From an uncultured Hungatella sp. (lineage in GTDB: Bacteria; Bacillota; Clostridia; Lachnospirales; Lachnospiraceae), in assembly GCA_949879795.1 (NCBI GenBank), contig CATLBR010000003.1:1-64000 (forward strand): a stretch of DNA of 64,000 nucleotides, in the 5' to 3' direction. The position numbers and the translations under genes were made by a program. The notes under the pieces were generated by a model. It had not been told where the DNA came from and did not search any database. It saw nothing but the letters and a program-made list of their open reading frames with translations. This document shows positions 43,320-51,704 of this stretch, piece by piece. The stretch's first letter is position 1. Each line of letters opens with the position of its first letter.

Positions 43320-44219
43320 TTACGCCTGGTCATACAGAGAGATCAGATAGTTGCCCAACTCTACAGAATAGGCAAGCAGAGCATCCATAAGAGGTTCCGG
43401 CACTCTCATGGCAGCCTTGTGAGTCTCATAGGCAAACACTCCCTGATAGTTGATTTTTTTCAAAGTCTTCATGATAGGTTCCCAGTCAACTGTACCGTGA
43501 TAGGGAAGAAGATGATCATCCACTACACCATAGTTGTCCTGTACATGAAGGGCAATAAGCCGTTTCCCGATGATTTCCAGAGCCTGGGGCTGATTCCACC
43601 CCATCTCGTTGGCATGGCCAAAATCCCAGCATACACCCACGTTGTCATATTGCTGTCTCAGGGTTTCCACCACGTCCAGAACCTCGTCTACTCTGGCGGT
43701 ATAACGGCGGCGGCGGTATCCCAGTTTGGGATCCATCCTGTCAAACAGATTTTCCACTGCTATGTTCATATTGTATCTGGCCGCTAGCTCCACATGAGGT
43801 TTGAGATACTCCACATTGTCATGGAGAATTTTTTTGTAGTCATTGTCGAAAAAATAAGTTCCTGCGTGGATCACCATGGCGTTTACGCCCAATTCTCCCG
43901 CAGCTATAATAGAACGGCGAACCATCTCTTCCGTGTGTTCTACATCTTTGACACTTGTGGGATCCAGTACGTTGTAGAAAGGTGTATGAGCCTGGCTGGC
44001 AGTGATGTCCAGTTCGGCCAAAACCTCCTTCATCTCTTTCACCCAGTCCATCCAGTGGTCATTGGTCAGTTCCAGGTCATACTGGTTCATGAGGCAGAAA
44101 TTAAAATCCACATCCCTGTAGCCTGCCTTGTGAAGCCGTCTCACACAATCTATAATGGGGATGACTGCCCTGCCTTCCGGGCGATCTCTGTACATTGCGG
44201 TTGTCGTCGATAATTTCAT
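43320..44219 (-). CDS. Sugar phosphate isomerase/epimerase (xylose-isomerase-like TIM barrel)
   Basis: A 299-residue AP-endonuclease-2/xylose-isomerase-type barrel. Metal-site segments are visible: ASQAHTPFYN, VIHAGTYFF, NIAVENLFDRMD (metal Glu), VGVCWDFGHANEMGW (Asp and His), LIALHVQDNYGVVDDHLLPYHGTVDW and YQGVFAYETHK (Glu). Such enzymes isomerise or epimerise sugars or keto-acids. The substrate is unknown. It lies between the HAD gene (55 bases) and the kinase gene (overlapping ribosome site). Confidence 0.87.
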   Translation of the reverse strand: MKLSTTTAMYRDRPEGRAVIPIIDCVRRLHKAGYRDVDFNFCLMNQYDLELTNDHWMDWVKEMKEVLAELDITASQAHTPFYNVLDPTSVKDVEHTEEMVRRSIIAAGELGVNAMVIHAGTYFFDNDYKKILHDNVEYLKPHVELAARYNMNIAVENLFDRMDPKLGYRRRRYTARVDEVLDVVETLRQQYDNVGVCWDFGHANEMGWNQPQALEIIGKRLIALHVQDNYGVVDDHLLPYHGTVDWEPIMKTLKKINYQGVFAYETHKAAMRVPEPLMDALLAYSVELGNYLISLYDQA

Positions 44220-44274
44220 TTTATCTGGTTCTCTCCTTTTTAAACAATCAGTTTATTCTGCTGTGGGTCAGCCT

Positions 44275-44925
44275 TTACGAAAATGCGTCTGCCACCTCTT
44301 CCGCCCTGTGGTAAAACTGTTTTACGAACCCGGAATCAAATTGCTCCCTGGGTGTGTTTCCCCTTAGCATGGCGGAAAAATCCATCCCTGCGGCTCTGGC
44401 AGTCTCCTGATCCACCAGGTGGTCTCCGATGAACAGTACATCCTCCGGCGTCAGCCCCAAGGCTTTGACGCTGACAAGAAGGCCATTGGGATCCGGCTTG
44501 TGAGCGGGGGCATCCTCGCATCCGGTCACCACGTCGATATACCGGGCCAGATTGTATTTTTCCAGAGAGCCTGCAAGGGCCGCGTGAGGTTTCTGGGACA
44601 GAACTCCCAATAACAGCCCTTTTTCCTTGAGGCGTCTCAGGCTATCCTGCACATCCGGAAAATATATCATCATATCCGGCATCTGCTCCCTGCACACCTG
44701 CCGGTAGCGTTCCCTCATAATATGTAGCTTTTCCGGGTCTTTCTCACCTGTCACATGGGACAGCATGATCTCATGGCCATATCCTACTATAGGCAGGGCG
44801 TCTTCCAGAACCATAGGTGAAAAGCCGAATTCCTCCGCCACCTGATTCAGAAGGGTGACGATCACCAGCGCCGTGTCTGCCAGCGTCATATCAAAATCAA
44901 ATATGATGGCTTTATAATGTCTCAT
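44275..44925 (-). CDS. HAD-family phosphatase, phosphoglycolate-phosphatase type
   Basis: A 216-residue HAD hydrolase starting at MRHYKAIIFDFDMTLADT (motif I, FDFDMT; the usual second Asp is kept). LLGVLSQKPH is motif II (Ser-Gln in place of Thr-Asn), HKPDPNGLL motif III and LFIGDHLVDQETARAAG motif IV. An alpha-helical cap lies between residues 15 and 85. The long upstream extension of the frame overlaps the sulfatase gene and lacks a ribosome site, so 44925 is used. It probably dephosphorylates a sugar phosphate in this pathway. Confidence 0.85.
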   Translation of the reverse strand: MRHYKAIIFDFDMTLADTALVIVTLLNQVAEEFGFSPMVLEDALPIVGYGHEIMLSHVTGEKDPEKLHIMRERYRQVCREQMPDMMIYFPDVQDSLRRLKEKGLLLGVLSQKPHAALAGSLEKYNLARYIDVVTGCEDAPAHKPDPNGLLVSVKALGLTPEDVLFIGDHLVDQETARAAGMDFSAMLRGNTPREQFDSGFVKQFYHRAEEVADAFS

Positions 44926-44944
44926 CTCTTGTCCCGCTTTCCTG

Positions 44945-46381
44945 TCAGCCCAGATCGATGCAGTATCCCTCCGGGATCTCCGCTGCTTCCTGGTCATGGC
45001 GAAGAGCATGATCGATGCGGGCCACATAGTGGGGATGAGTTTTGGTAGTAGGTTCGTGGGTCTCGCTCTTTTTGGACTTGTTTACATCCGACTGCTGGTA
45101 GGCATCCAGAAGTCCCTTCAGCTTCTTCACCGTGGGATTCTCAGGATCATAGATATTCTTTGTATCCCTCTCGCCCTGAGCTGTGTTGAAATAAAAGTAT
45201 CTGTCTGATTTCATCCGGTGTACCAGCTTATCCACTCCGTCCGTGACCATATAAGTCCCGTCTTCGCCGCAGCCATACTGAGAGTATACATAGTCGTGAC
45301 GTTCTTCTCCAAACAGATCGACTCCGTCGAACTCCGCCGCCTCAAAGGGGGCGCCCGCAAAGCTGAGTAGAGTAGGGGCTACGTCTACCAGAGAACAGAT
45401 GTCATAGCGCTCTTCGTGGGGCTTGCCCGGATAGTGGCAGATAAACGGTGTTCGGCAGGAAGAATCCATCATAGTCCGTTTGCCCGTTACCTGGTAATCT
45501 CCCATCATATCTCCGTGATCACTGGTAAAGAGAATCAGGGTGTCATCGTACATCCCCTTGTCTTTCAGAGCCTTGATAATTCGCCCTACCTGGTAATCCA
45601 TAAAGGAAATACATGCATAGTAGAAGTTCTTCATGCGCAGAACATCCTGCTCACTCATCATCAGGCGCCTTAAGGAGCAGCGGTCCCCCAGAATCTCCCA
45701 GTAGTCTTCCAGAGTTTCCTGATCGGGGCAGTGAGGAGCCGGCGGGTCTTCCCGGTACAGCTTGTTCCATGGCGCAGGAGGACAGAAGGGCGGATGAGGG
45801 TGGATAAATGAGGTGAAGAGGAACATGGGCTCCTCGGGATTGCAGCTTTCGATATACTCCACACTCTTGTCTCCGATCCAATGAGTGGGATGGTCCTTTG
45901 CCGGGAGCGGTGAAATCTGAGGCACATAGTACATCTCGCTGCGCATACCGTGATAGTCGTAGACATGGGGGTAGGTGTCCATGATAAATTTTGTGTAGTC
46001 GTCTCTGGAGTCCGGAAATTCCTCCTGAGACAGCCGTTTTTCAAATCCCATAAGGCCGTAGGGATCGATCTCATGATGCATCTTGCCTACACAGCAGCTT
46101 CGGTAGCCAGCCTGGGTCAGACGTGAGTAGAAACCTTTTCCGGTGTACTGGGTCTCAGAATTGTTGTTGTTGCAGCCGGTGCGGGCACAGTACTGTCCCG
46201 CAAAGAGAGAATGTCTGGCTGGCACGCATACCGGGGATGGGGTAACGCAGTTTCTGAACACTACCGAGTCATTGACCAGGGCATCCAGATTGGGTGTCTG
46301 CATGACTGGATTGCCCAAGGCCTTGATGGCATCATAGCGCATCTGGTCGGTAAACATCATCAGAATGTGTTTCTGCTTCAT
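44945..46381 (-). CDS. Sulfatase, type I (formylglycine-dependent)
   Basis: A 478-residue cytoplasmic-looking sulfatase with no signal peptide. The N-terminal MMFTDQMRYDAI carries the metal Asp. The activation site is SPVCVPARHSLFAGQ, a Cys-type C-x-P-x-R motif that an anaerobic maturase (anSME) would convert to formylglycine; no such enzyme is in this window. LILFTSDHGDMMGDY holds the metal Asp-His. It should release sulfate from a sulfated sugar after uptake. First gene of its operon, 65-85 bases after palindromes and promoter. Confidence 0.93.
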   Translation of the reverse strand: MKQKHILMMFTDQMRYDAIKALGNPVMQTPNLDALVNDSVVFRNCVTPSPVCVPARHSLFAGQYCARTGCNNNNSETQYTGKGFYSRLTQAGYRSCCVGKMHHEIDPYGLMGFEKRLSQEEFPDSRDDYTKFIMDTYPHVYDYHGMRSEMYYVPQISPLPAKDHPTHWIGDKSVEYIESCNPEEPMFLFTSFIHPHPPFCPPAPWNKLYREDPPAPHCPDQETLEDYWEILGDRCSLRRLMMSEQDVLRMKNFYYACISFMDYQVGRIIKALKDKGMYDDTLILFTSDHGDMMGDYQVTGKRTMMDSSCRTPFICHYPGKPHEERYDICSLVDVAPTLLSFAGAPFEAAEFDGVDLFGEERHDYVYSQYGCGEDGTYMVTDGVDKLVHRMKSDRYFYFNTAQGERDTKNIYDPENPTVKKLKGLLDAYQQSDVNKSKKSETHEPTTKTHPHYVARIDHALRHDQEAAEIPEGYCIDLG

Positions 46382-46410
46382 AAGGTAATACTCCTTTCTG
46401 GCAATGGCAA

Positions 46411-46426
46411 GAGAAACTATTTTCTC
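46411..46426. promoter_or_regulatory. Inverted repeat in the sulfatase leader
   Basis: GAGAAA and TTTCTC are perfect 6-base arms with a 4-base spacer, 30 bases upstream of the sulfatase ATG. It may be a second operator or a small hairpin in the leader. Confidence 0.35.
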
Positions 46427-46445
46427 TGCTATTATGTTTTGATAC

Positions 46446-46461
46446 GAAACTTATATGTTTC
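46446..46461. promoter_or_regulatory. Palindrome just after the sulfatase promoter, candidate DeoR operator
   Basis: GAAAC and GTTTC are perfect arms around ATATAA, lying at about +5 to +20 of the predicted transcript. A repressor here would block transcription. The adjacent DeoR-family regulator is the obvious candidate. Confidence 0.45.
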
Positions 46462-46472
46462 ATTTTGGTATA

Positions 46473-46501
46473 ATTCTATCACATACTGTGTTTATTTACA
46501 A
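46473..46501 (-). promoter_or_regulatory. Promoter of the sulfatase operon
   Basis: TTGTAA and TAGAAT on the minus strand are 17 bases apart, with transcription starting near 46466. Very AT-rich sequence lies upstream. Confidence 0.6.
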
Positions 46502-46597
46502 TAGCATATATAATAATATTTCTAACCAAAATTGTATATTATTTATAAAATATTTCGATTTTACTATTAAAAAAGCTATTCTTTTTACAATATATAA

Positions 46598-46617
46598 TTG
46601 GAAATATTTGGAAATAT
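46598..46617. repeat. Tandem 10-base repeat in AT-rich spacer
   Basis: TTGGAAATAT occurs twice in direct tandem, about 100 bases upstream of the sulfatase promoter, in an AT-rich stretch of about 170 bases that otherwise holds nothing recognisable. Confidence 0.6.
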
Positions 46618-46674
46618 CATGAAAATCATCATTTGTTTCAAGACAAAATAGAATGGCTTTTATAGCTGAAAAAG

Positions 46675-46704
46675 ACCGGTCAGAGCCTTCAGACTCTGGC
46701 CGGT
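46675..46704 (-). terminator. Terminator of the DeoR regulator gene
   Basis: ACCGGCCAGAG and CTCTGACCGGT on the minus strand pair over 11 bases (one G-U) with an 8-base loop, followed by CTTTTTC. It isolates the regulator transcript from the sulfatase operon. Confidence 0.8.
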
Positions 46705-46738
46705 TCAAAAGCAGCCGAGGGACGGCTTGTCCGGCGGT

Positions 46739-47491
46739 CTACAAAATCATCACATGATCTTTCGACAATGCTCTGGCTGCGTCTTTTCCCAGGTTGTCAT
46801 CCGATATGAGAATGTCTACATTCTCCGGGGCAAAATTGTACATGGCCCGCACGGATTCCACTTTGGCAGAGTCCATGACGATGACCATCTTATTGGCCCG
46901 CTTCCTCAGCTGCTCAGTCATCATGAATGCGTGGAGAGACTGATATCCAAACCCATATTCCAGGCTGTAGCCCAGTGTTCCGTTGAAGGCATAGTCCAGG
47001 CGAAGGGAGTCCAGTTCCGAGAACACTCTGGCACCTGTCATCTGCATGGTCCCCATGTCCATCTCCCCTCCAAGGACGAGAATTTCCGCCTTCTTCTGTT
47101 TTGACAGGGACAGAGCCGTCTCCAGCCCGTCGGTCACGATCCGAAGAGGGATATCCGGCAGATTCTGAGCGATAGCGCCGCAGGTGGAACCTGCCGCCAG
47201 ATAGAGAGAATCGTAAGGTTTTAAAAGTTTTACCGCTTTGCGGGCAATCTGCTGCTTCTCTTCCATCTGCTGGGTATTGCGCATATAGTAGCTGGTCATG
47301 CTGGTGTAGGTGGACCGAATGGATTTGGCTCCCCCATACACCCGGATGAGATGCTGTCCTGCATCCAGAAGACGAAGATCTTTGCGCAGTGTCACCTCGG
47401 ACACATCAGGAAAGGCTTCTTTGAGCTGATTAAAACTCACCTCTCCCTCCCTGTTTACCAGATCGATGATTTTCTGTCTTCGTCCTTCCAT
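46739..47491 (-). CDS. DeoR-family transcriptional regulator
   Basis: A 250-residue repressor. The N-terminal helix-turn-helix reads MEGRRQKIIDLVNREGEVSFNQLKEAFPDVSEVTLRKDL, then RLLDAGQHLIRVYGGA, the standard DeoR hallmark. The C-terminal sugar-phosphate sensor has LYLAAGSTCGAIAQNLPDI and LVLGGEMDMGTMQMTG; the usual D-G-x-T is AGSTCG here. DeoR proteins respond to a phosphorylated sugar intermediate. The gene is transcribed towards the sulfatase operon and ends in its own terminator. It is the likely controller of that operon. Confidence 0.92.
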   Translation of the reverse strand: MEGRRQKIIDLVNREGEVSFNQLKEAFPDVSEVTLRKDLRLLDAGQHLIRVYGGAKSIRSTYTSMTSYYMRNTQQMEEKQQIARKAVKLLKPYDSLYLAAGSTCGAIAQNLPDIPLRIVTDGLETALSLSKQKKAEILVLGGEMDMGTMQMTGARVFSELDSLRLDYAFNGTLGYSLEYGFGYQSLHAFMMTEQLRKRANKMVIVMDSAKVESVRAMYNFAPENVDILISDDNLGKDAARALSKDHVMIL

Positions 47492-47524
47492 ATCTGTCTC
47501 GACCTCCTGGTTTTTAGTTTCGTC

Positions 47525-48268
47525 TCAGTGATCCTGGTTTCTGAACAGCTCCGCAATCTGCGGCCCATCTGTCAGCACATTGTACTGCCTGTTTTCATAC
47601 ACAAACGTCTGGCCCGTGATGAGGGAAGGCTGCCTCTCCCGAAGAACGCCTATGATCTCCATGCACACATCTCTTGTGAGAGTACCGTTATTGTAAGCCT
47701 CGTCATCTTTTTTCGACAGGAACACCAGTCCCTGCCTGTACCCGTTAATTCCTGGAAGCTCCTGAGAATAGGCTGCCAGGATCATGTCGGATATCCGCCG
47801 GATATAGCTTCTCCCCATGACGAAGGGAGCGACAAAATAATTTCTGGTGATCATGCACGCAATCTGAGGGTTCCTTTCTGTGGCACCCTGGGGATTGTTA
47901 TAAGGGACATTGCCAAACATCACCATATCCTGCTCCATAAGCTCCTGCTCCAGCTGCTGAAGTTCCTGCTCGTCAAATCCGGTCTCTTCTTTGTAGTAGT
48001 TAAGATAATTTCTAACCTTCTTATCCTGCATATGCTTACCCACTACGATCAGCAAAAGTCCGGGTATTCCAAAAAATCCTCCAACTCCCAGGGCCGCCTC
48101 AAAACCGAAAAATAAACACGGAGCCCCCAGAAGAACGGCGAAGACCAGAAGGACAATGCCTCCCGCCATACAGCCCTTTCCGCCTCCGCCTGTATTTCTC
48201 ATCCTTCTCAGCACGTCGCCTTCCTTTAAAAATTTTTTCCGCCGTTTGTCTCCGTTTTGTAATATCAT
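47525..48268 (-). CDS. Membrane protein of unknown function
   Basis: A 247-residue protein I do not recognise. After a basic N-terminus (residues 1-30, with a Gly-rich turn) come two hydrophobic spans, about 35-53 and 58-76. The remaining 170 residues are soluble, with an acidic Gln/Glu-rich helix (DEQELQQLEQELMEQD) and a mixed part ending QTFVYENRQYNVLTDGPQIAELF. Probably two spans with the long tail in the cytoplasm. It lies 33 bases before the DeoR gene and 42 bases after recU on the same strand. Confidence 0.7.
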   Translation of the reverse strand: MILQNGDKRRKKFLKEGDVLRRMRNTGGGGKGCMAGGIVLLVFAVLLGAPCLFFGFEAALGVGGFFGIPGLLLIVVGKHMQDKKVRNYLNYYKEETGFDEQELQQLEQELMEQDMVMFGNVPYNNPQGATERNPQIACMITRNYFVAPFVMGRSYIRRISDMILAAYSQELPGINGYRQGLVFLSKKDDEAYNNGTLTRDVCMEIIGVLRERQPSLITGQTFVYENRQYNVLTDGPQIAELFRNQDH

Positions 48269-48310
48269 CTCGTCTCCTCCTGCATACTAAACCGATTTTT
48301 TATCCTCACA

Positions 48311-48844
48311 TTAAACGCGTCTCTCAAGATCTCTGCTGATCATCTCCAAGTAGTGAACAAGTACGTCCCTCTGTCTTCCTATTTTCCAGGTCCTGTCTAT
48401 CTCGTCATAGGTGAAACTCTTGCGCCCGCCGTTCTGCATCCGATTCCAGAAGCCGTAAAGCTCATCAAAGGGAATGTAGTATATCTCATCCTTGGATGTC
48501 CAGTGGAGCACGATAAAAGCGATGCCCCCCTGTTCTTCAAACTCTTTCATAAACCGGACTTGATGTTCATGAACATTCTGCAGCGGAAATGTGGTAACCG
48601 CACATTCCTTGGCGTCAAAGCACACAGGCACGCCCTGAACCGCCCCTATATAGTCTACAGTGCTTTTCTGATCAAAGTAGGCCAGAGTGATATGGCGTGT
48701 CTCCTTGTCAATGGTGATGGGGGTGATGGGGGTGGGGACCTTCTGAATCAGGGCCAGTTTTCGCTCCCTGTACACTTCATTGCTGTGATTGATCATATCT
48801 TCCAATGTGGAGCCCCGCAGGCCCCTGCTGTTCCACGTCCCCAT
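48311..48844 (-). CDS. recU: Holliday junction resolvase RecU
   Basis: A 177-residue nuclease (B. subtilis RecU is about 206). It opens with MGTWNSRGLRGSTLEDMIN and has VPTPITPITID, the catalytic region STVDYIGAVQGVPVCFDAKEC (D-x-n-E-x-K type, here Asp, Asp, Glu-like AKE), FPLQNVHEHQVRFMKEFEEQGGIAFIV and GGRKSFTYDEI. It cuts Holliday junctions in recombination repair and chromosome segregation. In Bacilli it is paired with a penicillin-binding protein gene; here it precedes two unrelated membrane genes. Both flanking genes are on the same strand within about 45 bases. Confidence 0.93.
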   Translation of the reverse strand: MGTWNSRGLRGSTLEDMINHSNEVYRERKLALIQKVPTPITPITIDKETRHITLAYFDQKSTVDYIGAVQGVPVCFDAKECAVTTFPLQNVHEHQVRFMKEFEEQGGIAFIVLHWTSKDEIYYIPFDELYGFWNRMQNGGRKSFTYDEIDRTWKIGRQRDVLVHYLEMISRDLERRV

Positions 48845-48871
48845 ACTCTGCTCCTTTTCCGATGAACATTC

Positions 48872-50086
48872 TTAAAATCCCTTTAATTTCAGATCCTCCA
48901 CCAGCTTCACATAGAATTCCTTCACGTCAAATCCCCGGTAATCCTCCCTGGTGAGGTCGATGATATCCCCGTGGGAGATTCCCCTGAGATACCTGTTGGT
49001 TATCACTCCCCTGAAATTGGTCCATGTGGCAGACTCCACGGTCACCAGGCCGTCGTTCGGCGCGTCCAGCGCCTTCAGAACCCAGTAAGGGACACACAGC
49101 AGCTTGCTGCTGAATCCGGAGCGCATCAGGCTGGCAAAACTCTGATAGTAAACTCCCTGCATATCAGGATAGAGTCGGTTAAACTCTTTCGCGTAGGCTG
49201 CCGACAGCTGATAGCTGGCTGTGTAGGCGTCAGGGCTCTTATCTCCCATCATCCCGAAATACAGGTTGATCCACCTGCACACAAAACGATAGAGCCAGTC
49301 CGGAAGCCTTTTTAAAAAATCTACCAGCATAGAGCCGCGGTGAGGCGTGTTGACGGTAGTCAGGGAAGCCACGCTGTCCGCCATGTTCAGGCCGCTGATG
49401 AGATATCTGGAGTCCAGGCCGCCTTTTGAGTGGGCGATGATATTCACTTTCTCGCAGCCTGTCTCCCGCTTGATCTCCTGAATCTTTTCCTTCAGAAGAT
49501 GTCCGTTGGCCTCCACGGTTCCCCAGGCCTCCTGGTGTCCGTAGTAGACTTTGGCTCCGTTGCGGGCAAGCTCCCTGGGAATTCTTCCCCAGTAATTAAA
49601 ATAGTGGAAATCCCTGAACCCCACACCGTGAACCAGAAGGAGGGGATATCTGGTGCTGCATATCTGCTGTTCGGCCCGGACATCGTCAAGATCTATCTTA
49701 TACAGGGTATGGTCGATCTCCTGCCTTGCCAACCCTCTCACATACAGAGCCAGAAAGAAATTCACCACAGGAACCCAGATGAATATCCACACCGCAAGCC
49801 TTTTGGCGATCCGCAGTCTTCTGCTCAGCAGGCACATCCACACCAGCAAAACCTGGAATCCCCCATAAAGCAGAAGAAAGAGAATGATCAGTAAAATTGT
49901 CGAGAACCCAATACCGGAGGATACCAGCCGCCACAGCGCGAATCCTCCGCCAAGAACCAGAAGACACATGGATATGGTGAGAAGCGCAGTGACAAATCTC
50001 AATATTTGGATATGTATCTTTTCTGCCGCCGTAAGAAATTTATCATAATCAATCTTCATCTGTCTTTGCTGCCTCTTTCCAATCAT
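48872..50086 (-). CDS. Membrane-anchored alpha/beta hydrolase (lipase/esterase-like)
   Basis: A 404-residue protein. Three hydrophobic spans lie at about 30-53, 58-83 and 92-115. The hydrolase domain follows: LLLVHGVGFRDF (oxyanion strand), the nucleophile elbow IIAHSKGGLDSRY, NTPHRGSMLVDFL, the acid in APNDGLVTVES and the His in RGISHGDIID. This matches triacylglycerol lipase or palmitoyl-esterase-like proteins acting on lipids at the membrane. ATG 50086 overlaps the pseudouridine synthase stop (ATGA). The true substrate is unknown. Confidence 0.82.
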   Translation of the reverse strand: MIGKRQQRQMKIDYDKFLTAAEKIHIQILRFVTALLTISMCLLVLGGGFALWRLVSSGIGFSTILLIILFLLLYGGFQVLLVWMCLLSRRLRIAKRLAVWIFIWVPVVNFFLALYVRGLARQEIDHTLYKIDLDDVRAEQQICSTRYPLLLVHGVGFRDFHYFNYWGRIPRELARNGAKVYYGHQEAWGTVEANGHLLKEKIQEIKRETGCEKVNIIAHSKGGLDSRYLISGLNMADSVASLTTVNTPHRGSMLVDFLKRLPDWLYRFVCRWINLYFGMMGDKSPDAYTASYQLSAAYAKEFNRLYPDMQGVYYQSFASLMRSGFSSKLLCVPYWVLKALDAPNDGLVTVESATWTNFRGVITNRYLRGISHGDIIDLTREDYRGFDVKEFYVKLVEDLKLKGF

Positions 50087-51072
50087 ACTTCTTCCCCGGA
50101 TTCCTTCTTCTCCAGATCCCTTCCAAACATTCTGACAAATTCTTCCGGCATAGGAGTCTCAAAGCGCTTACCTGACAGATAGCCCAGAGGCTCCGGAAGA
50201 TCAGGAAATTCCATAAGATAAGCGTGGAGCATCTGACGGCGTATCCCCCACTTTTTTCTCGCCTGGTCATTGACCTGCTCGTCCCCGTACTTCACATCTC
50301 CCACCACAGGATATCCTATAGACGCCAGGTGGGCGCGGATCTGATGGGTGCGCCCTGTGATCAGAAGCACTCTTAGGAGTGTATACCCCTCCCTGCAGGC
50401 CACAGGTTCATATCTGGTAGAAATGGGCACGCTTCCCGGGACCTGTTCCTGGTAAACCGTCACCTTGTTGGAACTCTCATCTTTTGTGAGAAACCCGTGA
50501 ACCGTCTGTTGGCCGTGAACCTTCCCTTTTACCCCACAGTAATAGTACTTACCAATCTTACGATTTCGAAAGGCCTCCGACATAATCTGCAGGCCGGACA
50601 GAGATTTGCCCGCCGCCACCAGACCGCTGGTATTGCGATCCAGCCGGTTGCACACGCCCGGGCGGAAGACGCGCAGATCTTCTCTGGTCAAAGCCCCTGT
50701 ATCCAGAAGATAGTCTGTCACATATTCCACCAGGGATTCGTCCTCTGCCCTGGCCTTCTGGGACAACATGCCCGCCGGTTTATTGATCAGAAGTAAGTGT
50801 AGGTCTTCGTAGACGATATCCAGTCTGTTTTTTTTCACTTTCTGCACGGTATCTTTCGAAAATTTGTCGATGGTTTCATCGGACAGGAACAGCTTGATCT
50901 CATCACCCGCCTCCAGCAGCTCCGCGCCGGAGCACTTCTTGCCGTTGAGAGTGATATTTTTCTTGCGGAGCATCTTGTAGATGAACCCTTTTCCCGCCAG
51001 ATTCAAATATTTTCCAAGCAGCTTGTCCAGACGCTGCCCTGCTTCATTTTCTGTTACTTTGATCGCTTTCAT
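50083..51072 (-). CDS. RluA/RluC-family pseudouridine synthase
   Basis: A 329-residue enzyme. An S4 RNA-binding domain spans residues about 10-70 (QRLDKLLGKYL, then YKMLRKKNITLNGKK). The catalytic domain holds the key Asp in GVCNRLDRNTSGLVAAGK, with LLINKPAGML and LLITGRTHQIRAHLASIGYPVVGD. It converts uridines to pseudouridine, most likely in 23S rRNA (RluC/RluD class). Its stop overlaps the hydrolase start. It is 22 bases after a small membrane protein gene. Confidence 0.94.
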   Translation of the reverse strand: MKAIKVTENEAGQRLDKLLGKYLNLAGKGFIYKMLRKKNITLNGKKCSGAELLEAGDEIKLFLSDETIDKFSKDTVQKVKKNRLDIVYEDLHLLLINKPAGMLSQKARAEDESLVEYVTDYLLDTGALTREDLRVFRPGVCNRLDRNTSGLVAAGKSLSGLQIMSEAFRNRKIGKYYYCGVKGKVHGQQTVHGFLTKDESSNKVTVYQEQVPGSVPISTRYEPVACREGYTLLRVLLITGRTHQIRAHLASIGYPVVGDVKYGDEQVNDQARKKWGIRRQMLHAYLMEFPDLPEPLGYLSGKRFETPMPEEFVRMFGRDLEKKESGEEV

Positions 51073-51093
51073 AGTTCCTCAATTCTGCATATT

Positions 51094-51666
51094 CTACATG
51101 GATAGATTTCTCAGCAAATCGGCGGCATATCCCACACTTCCGTCATCCTCAGATTCAGGAACCGCCCTTAGGCTGTCAAGCCGCTTAAAAAAAGCCTGTT
51201 CCTCTCCGATCACCTTTACATTTGGATCCAGACCATGGGATTTAAACATATCATTCAGGTACTTTTCCGCTTTTTTCACATCCATCTTTTCTGAAACAGA
51301 GTAAGCGAACACCCCTTTCTGGTGAATCATAACCGCGTCCAGAGGAATGATCTGTTCTTTGGATGTGACGATAAGATCATACAGAATCAGCCCTTTTTTC
51401 TGCCGCGCATTTGCCTTCTCAAAAAAACCTGCCGAAGACGTCCTGTATCTCCATGACGCAAGCATCGGCGACGCCACATTGGCCGTGGGAAGGACGGACA
51501 GCACGGCCATAACCGTCAGAATGTTTTTGGCCGCCTGGTTGTCCGTGAAGCCTCTGGCCCCTGCCTGGAGAAAGATCATGGCTGCTCCGAAAAGCACTTT
51601 GGCCAGCTGAACCCTCCTGTGATAATCACGATAGCCGTACTGGCCTTTTTCCTTGCGTTTGTCCAT
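51094..51666 (-). CDS. Small membrane protein of unknown function
   Basis: A 190-residue protein when started at ATG 51666, the first with a nearby ribosome site (AAGGAGAGG); a longer frame overlaps the short-chain dehydrogenase gene. Hydrophobic spans lie at about 21-39 and 47-65. The rest is soluble, with a strand-rich core (GLILYDLIVTSKEQIIPLDAVMIHQKGVFAYSV) and charged helices. It has no family I can name. It is in line with the SDR and pseudouridine synthase genes. Confidence 0.65.
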   Translation of the reverse strand: MDKRKEKGQYGYRDYHRRVQLAKVLFGAAMIFLQAGARGFTDNQAAKNILTVMAVLSVLPTANVASPMLASWRYRTSSAGFFEKANARQKKGLILYDLIVTSKEQIIPLDAVMIHQKGVFAYSVSEKMDVKKAEKYLNDMFKSHGLDPNVKVIGEEQAFFKRLDSLRAVPESEDDGSVGYAADLLRNLSM

Positions 51667-51704
51667 GATATGCCGCCTCTCCTTTTGCTGCTGATAAGTT
51701 TTTA

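Noticed and set aside
46496-46708. 70-residue open frame on the minus strand in the DeoR-sulfatase gap
   Set aside because: It runs through the DeoR terminator and the AT-rich spacer and has no ribosome site or recognisable protein character.
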